Assembly (NCBI GenBank): GCA_004802705.1
Contig: SGPL01000181.1
Location: 1 to 56,897 of the forward strand
Length of the DNA: 56,897 nucleotides
Source: Bondarzewia mesenterica
Lineage: Eukaryota; Basidiomycota; Agaricomycetes; Russulales; Bondarzewiaceae
Direction of reading: 5' to 3'
The number at the start of each line of letters is the position of its first letter. Positions within the stretch are counted from its first letter, which is position 1. Shown in pieces: positions 29,620 through 40,712 of this stretch. The notes under the pieces are model-generated. The model saw nothing but the letters and a program-made list of their open reading frames with translations. It was not told where the DNA came from and ran no database searches. Position numbers and translations under genes: made by a program.

Positions 29620-31140
29620 ATGGATTCCAGATTGGCCCGCCGTTTTCCTCCAGAAATCGTCTCCAAAATATTCTTGGAGTGTATCGACATTGGCGAAACT
29701 ACGCTCCCTGATCGTGCGCCTATTCTTCTCACCCGGGTTAGTCGATGGTGGCGGGCGATTGCACTATCAACACCTCGTTTATGGTCATACCTACGCCTGC
29801 GCACTCCATACGCTGACAGAGGTATCAAACATCTCGAATCGTATCTTGCTGCACTACAGGCATGGTTGTCTCTTTCTCAGTCACTCCCTCTATCTTTTGA
29901 ACTTCGATGGAGGGAATCGCCAGAGATCCATGGCTTGGTGGGCGAAACGTCCATTGCTAAATCTTTGCACATCTTGTGCGCTCATTGTCTCCGTTGGAAA
30001 AATGTCGTAATCGATCTCTCGCTTATCGCCTACGACCCAACCACCCAACTAAAGGAATGTTGGTCTCTACCGCTCCTCGAGACCTTCTGCATTCATAATG
30101 AATCCAGTCGCGGCAATCCCTATTGTATTTCTTTTCTGCAGCGAGCTCCTCGGCTTCATCAAGCGACGATTGCTTACCCATCCCTCGACTCATGGATTCT
30201 GCCCTGGTCGCGGCTTACACGCTTTTCCCTGATCCTCTATGGCCGCTTCTATTCCAAATTCAATGTCGACTTGTTCTTGGAGACCTTGTCCTATTGCACA
30301 AACTTGGACGATTTCAGGTTCGAATGCAGCACTAGAACTCCCATAATTAGGGACACGTCTGCAACTGCTCTCATTCCCAAGCTGCAAAGCTTGCAAATGG
30401 GTATCTCGCTCTATAATGGCATATTTGATGAAGATGAGGATGAAAGAACGAGCCTCGTCGTTGAGTGCTTGATGCACTTGATTCTCCCAAAGCTGCGAAA
30501 GTTGCGAATCTCCGTTCAGCAGTGTCGCTACACGTGGGACGTCTATCTCACAGACTTTGTCATTCACTTCGCCGATACTCTCGAATGCCTTGAAATGCAT
30601 GGTTGCCAGCTGCCGTATGAGGTGGCACGCGACATGCTCGAGCATCTTCCAAATTTGACGACAATTTCGGTATCGTTATCCACGCCAGAGTACGGGTACA
30701 ACGCAGATTGGAGCATCTTGGATGCACTGGCACTCCGCTCGACGGCAAATGGCAGTGGGCAATGGGTCGTCAATCCAAATCCAAACCCGAATCTCACGCA
30801 CATATCGATCCATCGGTCAAAATGTTCCAGTATTTTCTCATCTAATTTCCATGTGAATGAGAATCTGTGGTCCGGAAGTCTCTTTAGCCTCGGCCTCACT
30901 ACAATGATTCAGTCACGCTGGCAGGCGCGAGCAAATTCACATGATATGGCTGGAGGAGCCACAGCACCTGGTTTGACATCTGTATCCTTTGACGTGGAGG
31001 AGATGGACAGTGCCGCGCCGAGCCTTTATGCCTGTATTGCCCAATGCATGGAAGAAGGTTTGCGCGTAAGTCACACAGATTCGGATGCGCCGCCTTACTA
31101 CTCCTCTATCGACATCCGTTTTGATCATTTGATCTTGTAA
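29620..31140 (+). CDS. F-box protein with leucine-rich-repeat-like C-terminus
   Basis: F-box proteins are substrate receptors of SCF ubiquitin ligases. This 506-residue single-exon protein starts with a typical mushroom F-box: RFPPEIVSKIFLECI then ILLTRVSRWWRAIALSTPRLWS (residues about 8-60). The rest shows irregular LRR-like periodicity (LPLLETFCIH, APRLHQATI, SRLTRFSLIL, CTNLDDFRFEC, IPKLQSLQMG, LPKLRKLRISV, ADTLECLEMHGC, LPNLTTISVSL). The ATG is the first in frame. Such genes are greatly expanded and variable in Agaricomycetes, so the target cannot be inferred. It lies beside the duplicated reductases, in the accessory part of the window. Confidence 0.9.
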   Translation: MDSRLARRFPPEIVSKIFLECIDIGETTLPDRAPILLTRVSRWWRAIALSTPRLWSYLRLRTPYADRGIKHLESYLAALQAWLSLSQSLPLSFELRWRESPEIHGLVGETSIAKSLHILCAHCLRWKNVVIDLSLIAYDPTTQLKECWSLPLLETFCIHNESSRGNPYCISFLQRAPRLHQATIAYPSLDSWILPWSRLTRFSLILYGRFYSKFNVDLFLETLSYCTNLDDFRFECSTRTPIIRDTSATALIPKLQSLQMGISLYNGIFDEDEDERTSLVVECLMHLILPKLRKLRISVQQCRYTWDVYLTDFVIHFADTLECLEMHGCQLPYEVARDMLEHLPNLTTISVSLSTPEYGYNADWSILDALALRSTANGSGQWVVNPNPNPNLTHISIHRSKCSSIFSSNFHVNENLWSGSLFSLGLTTMIQSRWQARANSHDMAGGATAPGLTSVSFDVEEMDSAAPSLYACIAQCMEEGLRVSHTDSDAPPYYSSIDIRFDHLIL

Positions 31141-31335
31141 CAACCACGTTATGCAGATGAAGTGTCCTAATCTCCGAGTACGGTTATTTGGCTGATATGT
31201 AGAACTCACCACGTCGATTACCGTAAACTTCGACCGCCGTCCGTCATTCATATTTTGATCTAATCATACATTCCTCGACCAAAACCGAGTCTCCCGATAC
31301 TACTTCTCCCTTTATCGTCTCCCAAGTTTGCGGTT

Positions 31336-33287
31336 TCAGATATGCCCTATGACAGCCATCGGTTTGTAGGCTTCTTCCAGATATTTGATCTCTTCATCGG
31401 TCAGTTTGACGTGTACAGCATCTGCATGTGCGAGGGGATACAGTCAATCACCAGTTCACGACACGGAAAATATAGCGACTCTGTCATACCGATGAGGTCG
31501 TGCAGGTTCTTTAAGTTGGTCGCACCAACGATGGGCGCGCTCACGCCTTTATTTTGGGGTTCAAGAAAGTGAGATGAAGTTGATGAAAGCTGCGATAGGC
31601 AACGAAGAGCGATAGCATGCGTACCGTCTTTGGCCAGGCACCACGCTAGCGCAACTTGTGCCATGGTAATATCCCTCTTCTTCGCGATCTCTTCCACGCT
31701 GACAATCATCACAAGTGTATCATGAATGAGATTGTTGAAAGAAGGACGACAGAGTCAAAACGTACCGATTGATGATCTCTGAGGTATCAAGACCTCGTTG
31801 GTACCTGTCAATAAAGCTTTACAAGACGGATAAATTACAGAATGCTTCAGAAAGGAAGAGAAATGATGAGGATTTATAAAGTAGTGGCGAGACATACGTA
31901 TCAGTCGACCCACGCTTGGTTTTTTCAGAGAGCGGGCGACAGAGCAGCCCACGGGCAAGGGGCGCCCACGGAATTGAGCCTACGCCAAAATTCTATAGCA
32001 TCCAAAGGTGAGGTCTACCTTCGCGATCAGATCAAGGCGCGTCCGAGTTGTTCGCCTACCTCAAGAGTAGGGAACATCTCGCGTTCCTCCTCACGATATA
32101 TCAAGTTGTAATGGTTCTGCATGGAGATGAAGGGCGTCAAATTATGCGCGATCGCATAGCCTAAAGTCACCACCATTCAGTCCACTCATCCATGAAGCAA
32201 TCTTGATAAGCAACGGGTGACGGGTGACGAACTTTGCATGGCGTTGAATTGGTAGGCCCAGCAGGAGCTCATGCCGATGTAGCGCACGTAGCCGGCTTTG
32301 ACGACGTCGTGCAAAGCTTGCATCTAACCAGTGGATCAACAACCTAGCCATCAGAGTGCATCTCCGAGCACGTACTGTTTCTTCAATCGGTGTGTGATAG
32401 TCAAAGCGATGACCTACACTCGCATCACACGTTCATGATGTTTCGATGATACCACTCAAAAAGAAAGAAGACGTACACTGCAGAACATCAATGTAGTCCA
32501 GCTGCAACCGCTTGAGACTATGCTTCACCGAATCGAATATATGCTACAGTTTATTTATGTCGACTTCAGTCCGGCAGCTTGAAGGGGAATTCACCTATGC
32601 TGACCTTGCGACTGAGGCCGTGCTGATTGACATAGCCCTCTTCGTCATAAACTAGTTCCTTCGTGACGATGTAACTTCCGTCTTTAGATACGGCATGGAA
32701 CAACTGAAAATTCAAAGAATTGTGTGGGAGAAAGGTGGATTCATTGCGAGTATGTCGCCGGAGAGGAAGTGGATTTGGCTACTGACCTTGGTCATGACCA
32801 CAATCTCGTCTCGAGGAAGGTTGAGTTTCTTGATGACCTTGCCGAGAATTATTTCCGATTCGCCGCTCGAATAGACCTGGTACACACAGGACGTGCCATT
32901 CAGATGTTTGCAGCGAACTCTGGGCTGATAACCTGAGGCTAAGACAGACATACATCGGCCGTATCAAATGTCTGAATGCCAGCGTCATATCTGTATCAAA
33001 CAAAGCATGTAGATTTTAGGCAAATCCATTATATATGAGAAACGAAACCTACGCAGCTTTGACATGCTTGATGGCTTCCTCTTCAGGTAGCACCCATGCT
33101 GCCCACTTAGGATCACCGTAGGACATCATGCCCAAAATAATCCTGGATACCTTCAGCCCAGAGTTTCCCAGGCGAACTGAAAGCACAAGTTTCATTCGAA
33201 TCTTACAGTCTTACGAGCAGGAAATGGGATCATGTGAAAGTGTGAAAGCGCACCATAGGGCATCTTTTTTGGAGCAGGCGTCGTCAT
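31336..33287 (-). CDS. Aldo-keto reductase, copy 1
   Basis: An NADPH-dependent aldo-keto reductase resembling fungal aryl-alcohol or versiconal-acetate-reductase-type enzymes, probably cytosolic. The start at 33287 reads MTTPAPKKMPY, spliced to VRLGNSGLKVSRIILGMMSYG. About nine short exons follow: EEEAIKHVKAAYDAGIQ with TFDTADVYSSGESEIILG (catalytic Asp and Tyr), LPRDEIVVMTK (Lys), LDYIDVLQCHRFD (His), ETMQALHDVVKAGYVRYIG, MSSCWAYQ, MQNHYNLIYREEEREMFP, WAPLARGLLSRP, EEIAKKRDITMAQVALAWC, VSAPIVGATNL, LTDEEIKYLEEAYKP. The stop at 31336 follows AVIGHI. The tetrad Asp-Tyr-Lys-His is intact. The substrate is unknown. Confidence 0.9.
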
Positions 33288-33372
33288 AGTGGACTTGGTA
33301 GTTAGTAAAATATGATGGCTAGGAGGTCAGTGCTGGATGATAGGGCTGAAGAATCCATCGTTCTGGAGGCTC

Positions 33373-33380
33373 TTTTTATA
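33373..33380 (-). promoter_or_regulatory. TATA-like box of AKR copy 1
   Basis: TATAAAAA on the minus strand, about 90 nt before the start at 33287. It is kept in the duplicate at 35870-35877, which supports function. Confidence 0.5.
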
Positions 33381-33819
33381 AGACATTGGACTTCTAGACG
33401 AGCCTATCCACTTGCGCTCCGAATACGCATGACCTGGCATGGAAATGCAATCCAGAGCCAATATTCATGATGACGCCGAATATTCGAGAGGTGATAGAGA
33501 AAATACATACACAGGCGGTCATTTCATGTTGCTTACATTGACATAGAATATGTTCGAATCGCTCGCTCATGAACGAAAGCTGTAGCTAAACAGCAAAGCC
33601 AGTGTAGACGGAACGAAACACTCGGGAAATGCCGACTGCGTCGGCGCCCGAAACCCTTGCTCGTGCTCAGTTGATTTCGACTTTTTTAATACTATTGTAA
33701 ACTTCGACCGCCGTTCGTCATTCATATTTTGATCTAGCACTCGTAATCATACATTCCTCGATCGAAACCGAGCCTCTCGATACTACTTTTCCCTTTATCG
33801 TCTCCCAATATTTGCGGTT

Positions 33820-35755
33820 TCAAATATGCCCTATGACTGCCACCGGTTTGTAGGCCTCTTCCAGATATTTGATCTCTTCGTCGGTCAGTTTGATGTGTAC
33901 AGCATCTGCATGTGCGAGGGGATACAGTCAATCACCAGTTCACAGCAAGGAAAATACATTGACTCTGTCATACCGATGAGGTCGCGCAGGTTTTCCAAAT
34001 TGGTCGTGCCAACGACGGGCGCGCTTACGCCTTTATTTTTGCGTACAGAAGGTGAGATGAAGGTAGAGAAAGCTGTGATAGGCAGCGAAGAGCAATGGGA
34101 TTCATACCGTCTTTGGCCAGGCACCAGGCTAGCGCAACTTGTGTCATGGTGATGTCCCTCTTCTTCGCGATCTCTTCCACCCTGACCATCATCACAAGTG
34201 TATCACGAATGAGATTGTTGAGAGAAGGACGACAGATTCCAACGTACCGATCGATGATCTCTGACGTACCAAGACCTTCTTTGTACCTGTCAATATAGCT
34301 TTACGAGATGGTGAATTACAGATTGCTTCGGAAAGGGAGAGAAATGATGAGGATTTACAAAATAGGATGAGACGTACGCATCGGTCGACCCACGCTTGGT
34401 TTGCTCAGAGAGGGGGCGAGAGAGCAGCCCACGGGCAAGAGGCGACCACGGAATTGAGCCTACACCAAAATGCTATAGCATCCAAAGGTGAGGTCTACCT
34501 TCGCAGTCAGAGAGTTATTCGCGTACTTTCAGAGTAGGGAACATCTCGCGTTCCTCCTCGCGATATATCAAGCTGTATTGGTTCTGCATGGAGATGAAGG
34601 GCGTCAAATTATGTGCGATCGCATAGCCTAAAGTCACCACCATTCAGCTCATTCATCCATGAAGCAGTCTGGATGAGTAACGGGTGAAGGGTGACGAACT
34701 TTGCATGGCGTTGAATTGGTAGGCCCAGCAGGAGCTCATGCCGATGTAGCGCACGTAGCCGGCTTTGACGACGTCGTGCAAAGCTTGCATCTAATCAGCG
34801 GCGTCAACAACCTAGCCATCAGAGTGCATCTCCGAGCACGTACCGTTTCTTCGATCGGTGTGTGATAGTCAAAGCGATGGCCTGCGCTCGCATAGCACGT
34901 TCATGATATTGCGATGATACGACTCGAAAAGAAAAGGAAGACGCACACTGCAGGACATCAATGTAGTCGAGCTGCAACCGTTCGAGACTATGCTTCACCG
35001 AATCGAAGATATGCTACAGTTTATTCATGTCGACTTCAGTCTGGACAGCCTGAAGAGGAATTCACCTATGCTGACCTTGCGACTGAGGCCATGCTGATTG
35101 ACGTAACCCTCTTCATCATAAGCCAGTTGCTTCGGGACGAGGTTAGTTCCATCTTTAGATACGGCATGGAACAACTTAAAATTCAGACGAATCGTGTGGG
35201 AGGAACGTGGATTCACTGTGAGTATGTCACCGGAGAGGAAGCAGATTCGACTACTGACCTTGGTCATGACCACAATCTCATCTCGAGGAAGGTTGAGTTT
35301 CTTGATGGCCTTGCCGAGAATCACTTCCGATTCGCCGTTCGAATAGACCTGGTACACACAGGACGTGTCATTCAGATGTTTGCGGCGAACTCTGGGCTGA
35401 TAACCTGAGGCTAAGACGGACATACATCGGCCGTATCAAATGTCTGAATGCCAGCGTCATATCTGTATCAAACAAAGCATGTAGTTTTTAAGCAATAGCT
35501 CATTATATATATGAGAAGCAAAACCTACGCAGCTTTGACGTGCTTGATGGCTTCCTCTTCAGGTAGCACCCATTCTGCCCACTTGGGATAACCGTAGGAC
35601 ATCGTGCCCAAAATAATCCTGGATACCTTCAGCCCAGAGTTTCCCAGGCGAACTGAAAGCACAAGAGTCATTCGAATCTTACAGTTTTACGAGCAGGAAA
35701 TGCGATCATATGAGAGCGTACCATAAGGCATCTTTTTTGGAGCAGGCGTCGCCAT
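33820..35755 (-). CDS. Aldo-keto reductase, copy 2
   Basis: Paralogue of the adjacent gene, with the same exon layout and reading frames. The start at 35755 reads MATPAPKKMPY. Key segments are kept: TFDTADVYSNGESEVILG, IKKLNLPRDEIVVMTKV, HRFDYHTPIEET, WAPLARGLLS, ITMTQVALAWCLAKDG, VSAPVVGTTNLENL, LTDEEIKYLEEAYKP, ending VAVIGHI at 33820. No stop or frameshift was noticed in the conserved segments, so both copies appear intact. Substitutions such as M-A-Q to M-T-Q and small intron indels show the copies have started to diverge. The duplicated promoter suggests shared regulation. Confidence 0.9.
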
Positions 35756-35869
35756 AGTGAATTTGGTAGTTTGCAAAAAATGGATGGCTAGGAGGAGGTC
35801 AGACTCAGTTCTGGATGATAGGGCTGAGGCCTTGAGGAACAAGGAAAGAATTCAGCGTTCCGGAGGTTC

Positions 35870-35877
35870 TTTTTATA
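35870..35877 (-). promoter_or_regulatory. TATA-like box of AKR copy 2
   Basis: TATAAAAA on the minus strand, about 115 nt before the start at 35755; the counterpart of 33373-33380. Confidence 0.5.
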
Positions 35878-36350
35878 AGACATTGGGCTTCTAGACGAGA
35901 TCCACCTGGGCTCCGAATGCGCATGACCTATTGGAATGCATGACAGGTCGCATGTTTAGATATCAGTAATCCATAGTCAGCGTTCATGAGGACGTCGAAT
36001 ATTCGAAAGAGACGAATAGGTACACACACAGGCGTTGCACTGGCGGCCATTTCATGTTGCTTACGTTGACATGGAATATGTTTATATCGCGCGCGCTCAT
36101 AAACGAAAGCTGTATGCTAATAAATAGTAAAGGCGGTGTGGCATGTCGGACGGAATGAAACAGAATGAGAATGTTATGCCAATATAGAATGCTCGCAAGG
36201 TACTGAACCGGACTTACCAAGACCGAATAGGTTCTAGATGTAAGCATGCGCAGAACAGGTCGTCAAGTTTTTGGACTCAATGAAAATATGGACTGAAGTA
36301 TGGCGTATCATATATCAAGGCTCAAGGCTTCCCCCTTCCCCTTCTCTCAA

Positions 36351-38251
36351 TCAACTGGTCTTCTCCGCTTCAACAAAAGGCCACACCATGTGCCCCGCTG
36401 CAGGAGGGGGACTAACAACTCCAAGCACTTTGTACTCCTTCCCCATACCTGTCAGATCGACCAACCGCTTCGCATCGTTCTCGACAGTGGTCTTCCGACC
36501 CTCGGAAGTAGCCTTCGATTGCAAGTCCTCAACACGCTTTCCAATACCCATACGCATTAGAAAATCATGTTGAGTTATTGGGCCGTAGGTGGTCGCTGAG
36601 TAGCAGGGAAGGTGCGAGTCAAACGCAGTTGGAGCAAGATGCCGAGACCATCCATAAGTGTTAACAAAGTGAGCGGACAGGAGCTGCCGAAAGTAAGGCA
36701 GATTAAGTCATAGGAACGCACCGACATCCGTCATCGCCTCCTTGAGGTATGCAAAGTCAACGTTTGCAGTAAGGTCGCATTGACCAGGTCGATGAAAGGG
36801 GTCAACTATTTTATGGTCCTTGAAGGCCTGTGAACGCAAACATCAGAGATGATCGTATGAACTGATTGAGATACGAAAAGAGGGATATCACACAAAGAAG
36901 AGAGGCCATAAAGGAGACGGGTGAATGTGACATACTCTGAACGAATTACCATAAGCTCGATCTCCCCCATAATCGATTATTAATGCGCTTCCGAGTTCTT
37001 TTCTACCTTCCTCATCGCTGTCGGGTCTCCCACCAATAAGCTTTCCGACTTTCCTCGCAATCCGGTATCCGACCGGTGACACCTCGATTCGCGAACCGAT
37101 GGGCAAGGAGAGAAAGCGCGACGATGAAGAACCGAGCAGTGTAGAGATCGGTGAGGACGTTTCGGAGAGAACTGGTCTGAAATGCGATGTAGACGGCGAC
37201 GACAGGACAGCCGGAGAAGGGAGATCGAGGGCTGATGAAGAAGAGGAAGGCCGAAGAACGTTTTTGGCTGCAAGGTCTGGTGCAGATGAGATGAGAACTT
37301 CATTCCATCCCTGATGAGTTTTCTGAGCAGATGAAATCACAGACATGATTCAGCCGAGCAGAAGCAGTCAGGAAACGACGACGTGTTACCTCTATCAAAT
37401 GTACTGGAAGCGCGTCAAAAAATTCGTGCGCTACAAGCATAGTATATGTGTCCTCGGCCGCTGGTATGTCATCAATAGAATCATGCCAAACAAGTTTGAG
37501 ATGGGACTTTTCAGCCCAGAAGCGGAGCCTCTGCTCTTGAGTTTTACGAAGCGCGGAACTCGTTTCAACCAGATGGACGTGTTTCACTTTGTCCAAGGAG
37601 CGCAACTGGGATAGCGTCTGCGCAAACCTCAAAAAATCGGTTCCAAGGTCAAACAGAGCGAAACTGGAGACACACCCTCAACATATCGTCCATCAATGTC
37701 CCCCTCCCTGGCCCAAGCTCGACCAGCCGCATGGCCTTGTCCCTGGCAGCTTCAAGATATCGAGACATGAACCAGACCGCGACGAGCTATATCATAATCA
37801 CTAAAGGCTCGTCACCTTCCAAATTCCCTTCATCGCTCATGAACCGCAATGATGCACATACCTCGCCGAACAGCTGACTGATATCGGGACTGGTTATAAA
37901 GTCTCCCTTACTGCCAAACACTGCGTTGGAGGGGTTCATGTAATATCCTTCGGTTGGATGTGATAGGCATAGGTGCATGTAATGGGCAAAGGAGATGGGC
38001 CCATTTGCCTTCGCAATTCGCGTCGGTCGATTGAATGTCGGAGGGAAGAAAATTCTCTGCGACAACACACCTTGATTGTATCTAGAATGATTTTTTTCAA
38101 CTGGCGTGACGGAACTTGGAGAAGGATCGACCATGGACGCATAGTTCCTAAGGTACGTGCAACAACGTGGTGTTGGGAATCTCGCTGGGACGCGCGGTGC
38201 AAACGCGTGTAGAAGATGATGACTCGACTTGAGTCTTCCTACCAATGCCAT
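36351..38251 (-). CDS. NDUFAF7: NDUFAF7-like protein arginine methyltransferase (complex I assembly)
   Basis: NDUFAF7/MidA is a mitochondrial SAM-dependent methyltransferase that symmetrically dimethylates an arginine of the NDUFS2 subunit during early complex I assembly. The start at 38251 (MALVGRLKSSHHLLHAFAPRVPARF) is a basic presequence without acidic residues. Then GPISFAHYMHLCLSHPTEGYYM, NAVFGSKGDFITSPDISQLFGE, the SAM motif LVELGPGRGTLMDDMLRV, HVHLVETSSALRKTQ, MLVAHEFFDALPVHLIE (NEFFDA-type catalytic motif), ALIIDYGGDRAYGNSFRAF, DPFHRPGQCDLTANVDF, and GPITQHDFLMRMGIGKRVE. The C-terminus, HMVWPFVEAEKTS, ends at 36351. Multiple short introns. Full length, about 480-500 residues. A Ser-rich insertion near 37130-37260 separates two conserved blocks. 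Confidence 0.9.
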
Positions 38252-38541
38252 GGCGAGTACCTTTGTATCCGTCGAATAAAATAACGAAAAACGCGCGCTC
38301 TTGCTGATGATTGACTCGAAGTGACTTGGAAGACGGGAGGCAGGACACTGAACAGGACATTGTCACCCCGGGGCCGACGTGTTACGTTCGTGTGACAAAT
38401 TCGTGACTCGCGATCGCCATTTTTATTCTCGGTGCAAAGTGGCTGATCCATCTATTCTCTCCCTTCCCCCCCACTGGTCCACAGCCAACCTCTCAGCAAA
38501 AAAACTATCTCTATCTATCTCGCGAGCCAAATCTATTCATT
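38252..38541. promoter_or_regulatory. Shared promoter of NDUFAF7 and eIF6
   Basis: 290 bp separate the divergent start codons. A pyrimidine-rich stretch at about 38450-38520 precedes the eIF6 start, as is common in fungal ribosome-biogenesis genes. Confidence 0.5.
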
Positions 38542-39572
38542 ATGGCGACCCGTATGCATGACCAACTTCTAGCACGCTCACTTCTTTTTCTGATCAGAAT
38601 ATGCAGGCATTCAATTCGAAAATAACAGCGACATCGGCGTCTTTGCCAAGCTCACGAACAGCTACTGCCTAGCTGCAATCCAAGGCAGCACAAATTTCTA
38701 CTCAGCCTTCGAGGCTGAACTGGGAGATGTTGTCCCAATCGTGCACACCAGCATCGGTGGTACGAGAATTATTGGTCGGCTGACTGCAGGTAAGTCTCGT
38801 CTGTATCTCTTTTTTTGTCTTTATTATTCTGACGACATTTCCTCCCTTTTACGTGTGCTCCGCATGGTTTTTTGTGCTCAACAGGCAACCGGCACGGTCT
38901 CCTGGTCCCCTCTACGACCACCGATCAGGAGTTGCAACACCTTCGAAATTCCCTCCCTGACACTGTCGCCCTTCAACGCGTTGAGGAGCGCCTGTCTGCC
39001 CTTGGAAATGTCATCGCATGTAATGATTACGTCGCCCTAGTGCATCCCGACGTCGATCGTGAGACTGAAGAGATCATTGCCGACGTGCTCAAGGTTGAGG
39101 TGTTCAGGCAGACGGTTGCCGATAATGTGCTCGTGGGGAGCTATTGTGCGATCACGAATCAGGGGGGACTGGTACATCCAAAAACAAGCATACAGGATCA
39201 GGACGAGTTGAGTAGCCTGTTGCAGGTGCCACTTGTCGTGAGTATCTTTTTTTTATTTGCGTTTTTCTTCCCTTGTGGAGGCGCCTGCTGACGAATACAT
39301 TTATGCGCGCTACAATAGGCTGGTACTGTCAACCGTGGTTCAGACGTGATTGGCGCGGGGCTTGTGGTCAATGACTGGTGTGCGTTCACCGGTCTTGACA
39401 CAACAGCAACAGAAATAAGTGTTATCGAGGCAGCCTTCAGTGCGTACCACATCCCTGCCCTCTCCCTTCGGTACTCAACTCTCGTTTCTTTTATTTTGCA
39501 GAACTCCAAGGCCGTGACTCGACAGCTGTCATCGGCGAGATGCGCGACGCTCTTGTCGATAATTGGGCATAG
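38542..39572 (+). CDS. TIF6: Eukaryotic translation initiation factor 6
   Basis: eIF6 binds the 60S subunit, is needed for its biogenesis and export, and blocks joining to 40S until released. Exons: 38542-38551, 38607-38789, 38885-39237, 39319-39439, 39502-39572. The first exon codes only MAT and one base, then [175 protein letters not shown], ending [12 protein letters not shown]. About 245 residues, the normal length. All five beta-alpha repeats of the pentein fold appear present. Confidence 0.96.
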
Positions 39573-40712
39573 TATTCTCATACACCAGTCTCCCTGCGTC
39601 TGACTTCCCGCTCCTCTCGCGCCCGTACAACACGACACACATCATCATCTGCCCCTCACCGCACCATACCCGCCCGGTTCTATCACCATGCTGTTTCTCC
39701 TCTTGGGACATTGACACACCCTTGATCTGTATCCTGTATCCCTACACTCAACGTATTCTACCCTGTGCCAATACGAGTCTGCAGAATGCTATGCCGGACT
39801 TGACTTGCAAGACATGTCTGACAATTTTTCCAGGCTCATATTAGATCCCAAATGACAGTGAAGGATGCGCAACACGGCTTGATGAATGCGGTGTTTACAT
39901 TGTATTCATCACGACGTTCATAACTTCATTTGACGGTTCTGCAGCATGGGATGACCACCTTTACCCGTGTAAATCCCGCAGTCCGCCTGCGCAACACGGC
40001 TTGATGGATGTGTTGTCTACAGCATATTCATCATGACGTTCATCACTTCATTTGACGGTTCTGCAGCATGGGATGACCACCTTTACTCGTGTGAATCCTG
40101 CAGTCCGACTGCGAAAACGCTTCGTGGGTTCCGTACCACTTCTGCGTTTTAGTACTCGTATTGGGGTCTGTTCACATCACTTCCCCATCATGTGTACGCC
40201 CCGTCTTCTCGCCTATTCCCCCTTATTTGTCCGTTTATCCGCGCACTCCAAGGATCCCAATTTTGACAAGATGCATCCATCAGAAGGTGTCAATCAATTC
40301 TTTTCATCGTGACCGAGAAATCTATTTACATTTTGTGGGCATGCGGATTTTCCCCTCTCCTTCCGTTCAAACACTATTTAGAATACAAACTGACCCCATA
40401 GATATTTCCGAAATGTACGATATCCGCTGAGTGTCGAGCGTGGCCCTACTTGGTCTTTTGGAATATCGCCCGTATCTTGTCTACTGCACAGTCGAGGCGA
40501 CGACGGACCTGCTGTCGGGGTTCCAATCCCAAAATGTCGAACACTCAACGACTAAGAGAAGGAAGAGAAAGGACGCACAGCAATAATGCGCTGAGTGGGC
40601 ATGCTCGAAAAGAACAAACCCATCTTAACGAGCTTGCTGTAGTTCGCTAGGGGCCTGGCCTCAGGGTCCGCGTTTTGCGCTCCGTTTTGTGCGGCGTTGG
40701 GGAAACGGAAGT
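39573..40712. other. Gene-poor stretch downstream of eIF6
   Basis: No gene with family support is seen. It contains the 122-bp tandem repeat of 39867-40110. ORFs at 40052-40430 and 40450-40650 carry no recognisable domain. Confidence 0.45.
39867..40110. repeat. 122-bp tandem repeat, two full copies
   Basis: Units 39867-39988 and 39989-40110 both start gcgcaacacggcttgatg and share ttcatttgacggttctgcag and catgggatgaccacctttac. A third unit begins (gcgaaaacgc) and then diverges. The copies are about 90% alike by eye. Confidence 0.9.

Larger units (their letters stand above)
31222..33640. repeat. Tandem segmental duplication, left unit (about 2.5 kb)
   Basis: This segment is repeated at 33697-36165 in the same orientation. 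The left border starts with gtaaacttcgaccgccgt, which reappears at 33699. Coding parts, introns, upstream region and the TATA-like box are all duplicated, with scattered substitutions and small indels. Confidence 0.9.
33697..36165. repeat. Tandem segmental duplication, right unit (about 2.5 kb)
   Basis: Direct repeat of 31222-33640. Similarity runs through the upstream region (for example aatattcgaPurgag-type stretches and cggccatttcatgttgctta in both units) and stops near 36165. Confidence 0.85.

Noticed and set aside
40510..40545. Possible tRNA T-arm (GGGGTTCCAATCCC)
   Set aside because: The loop does not fit TTCRANY, and no matching D-arm, anticodon arm or acceptor stem is visible on either strand.
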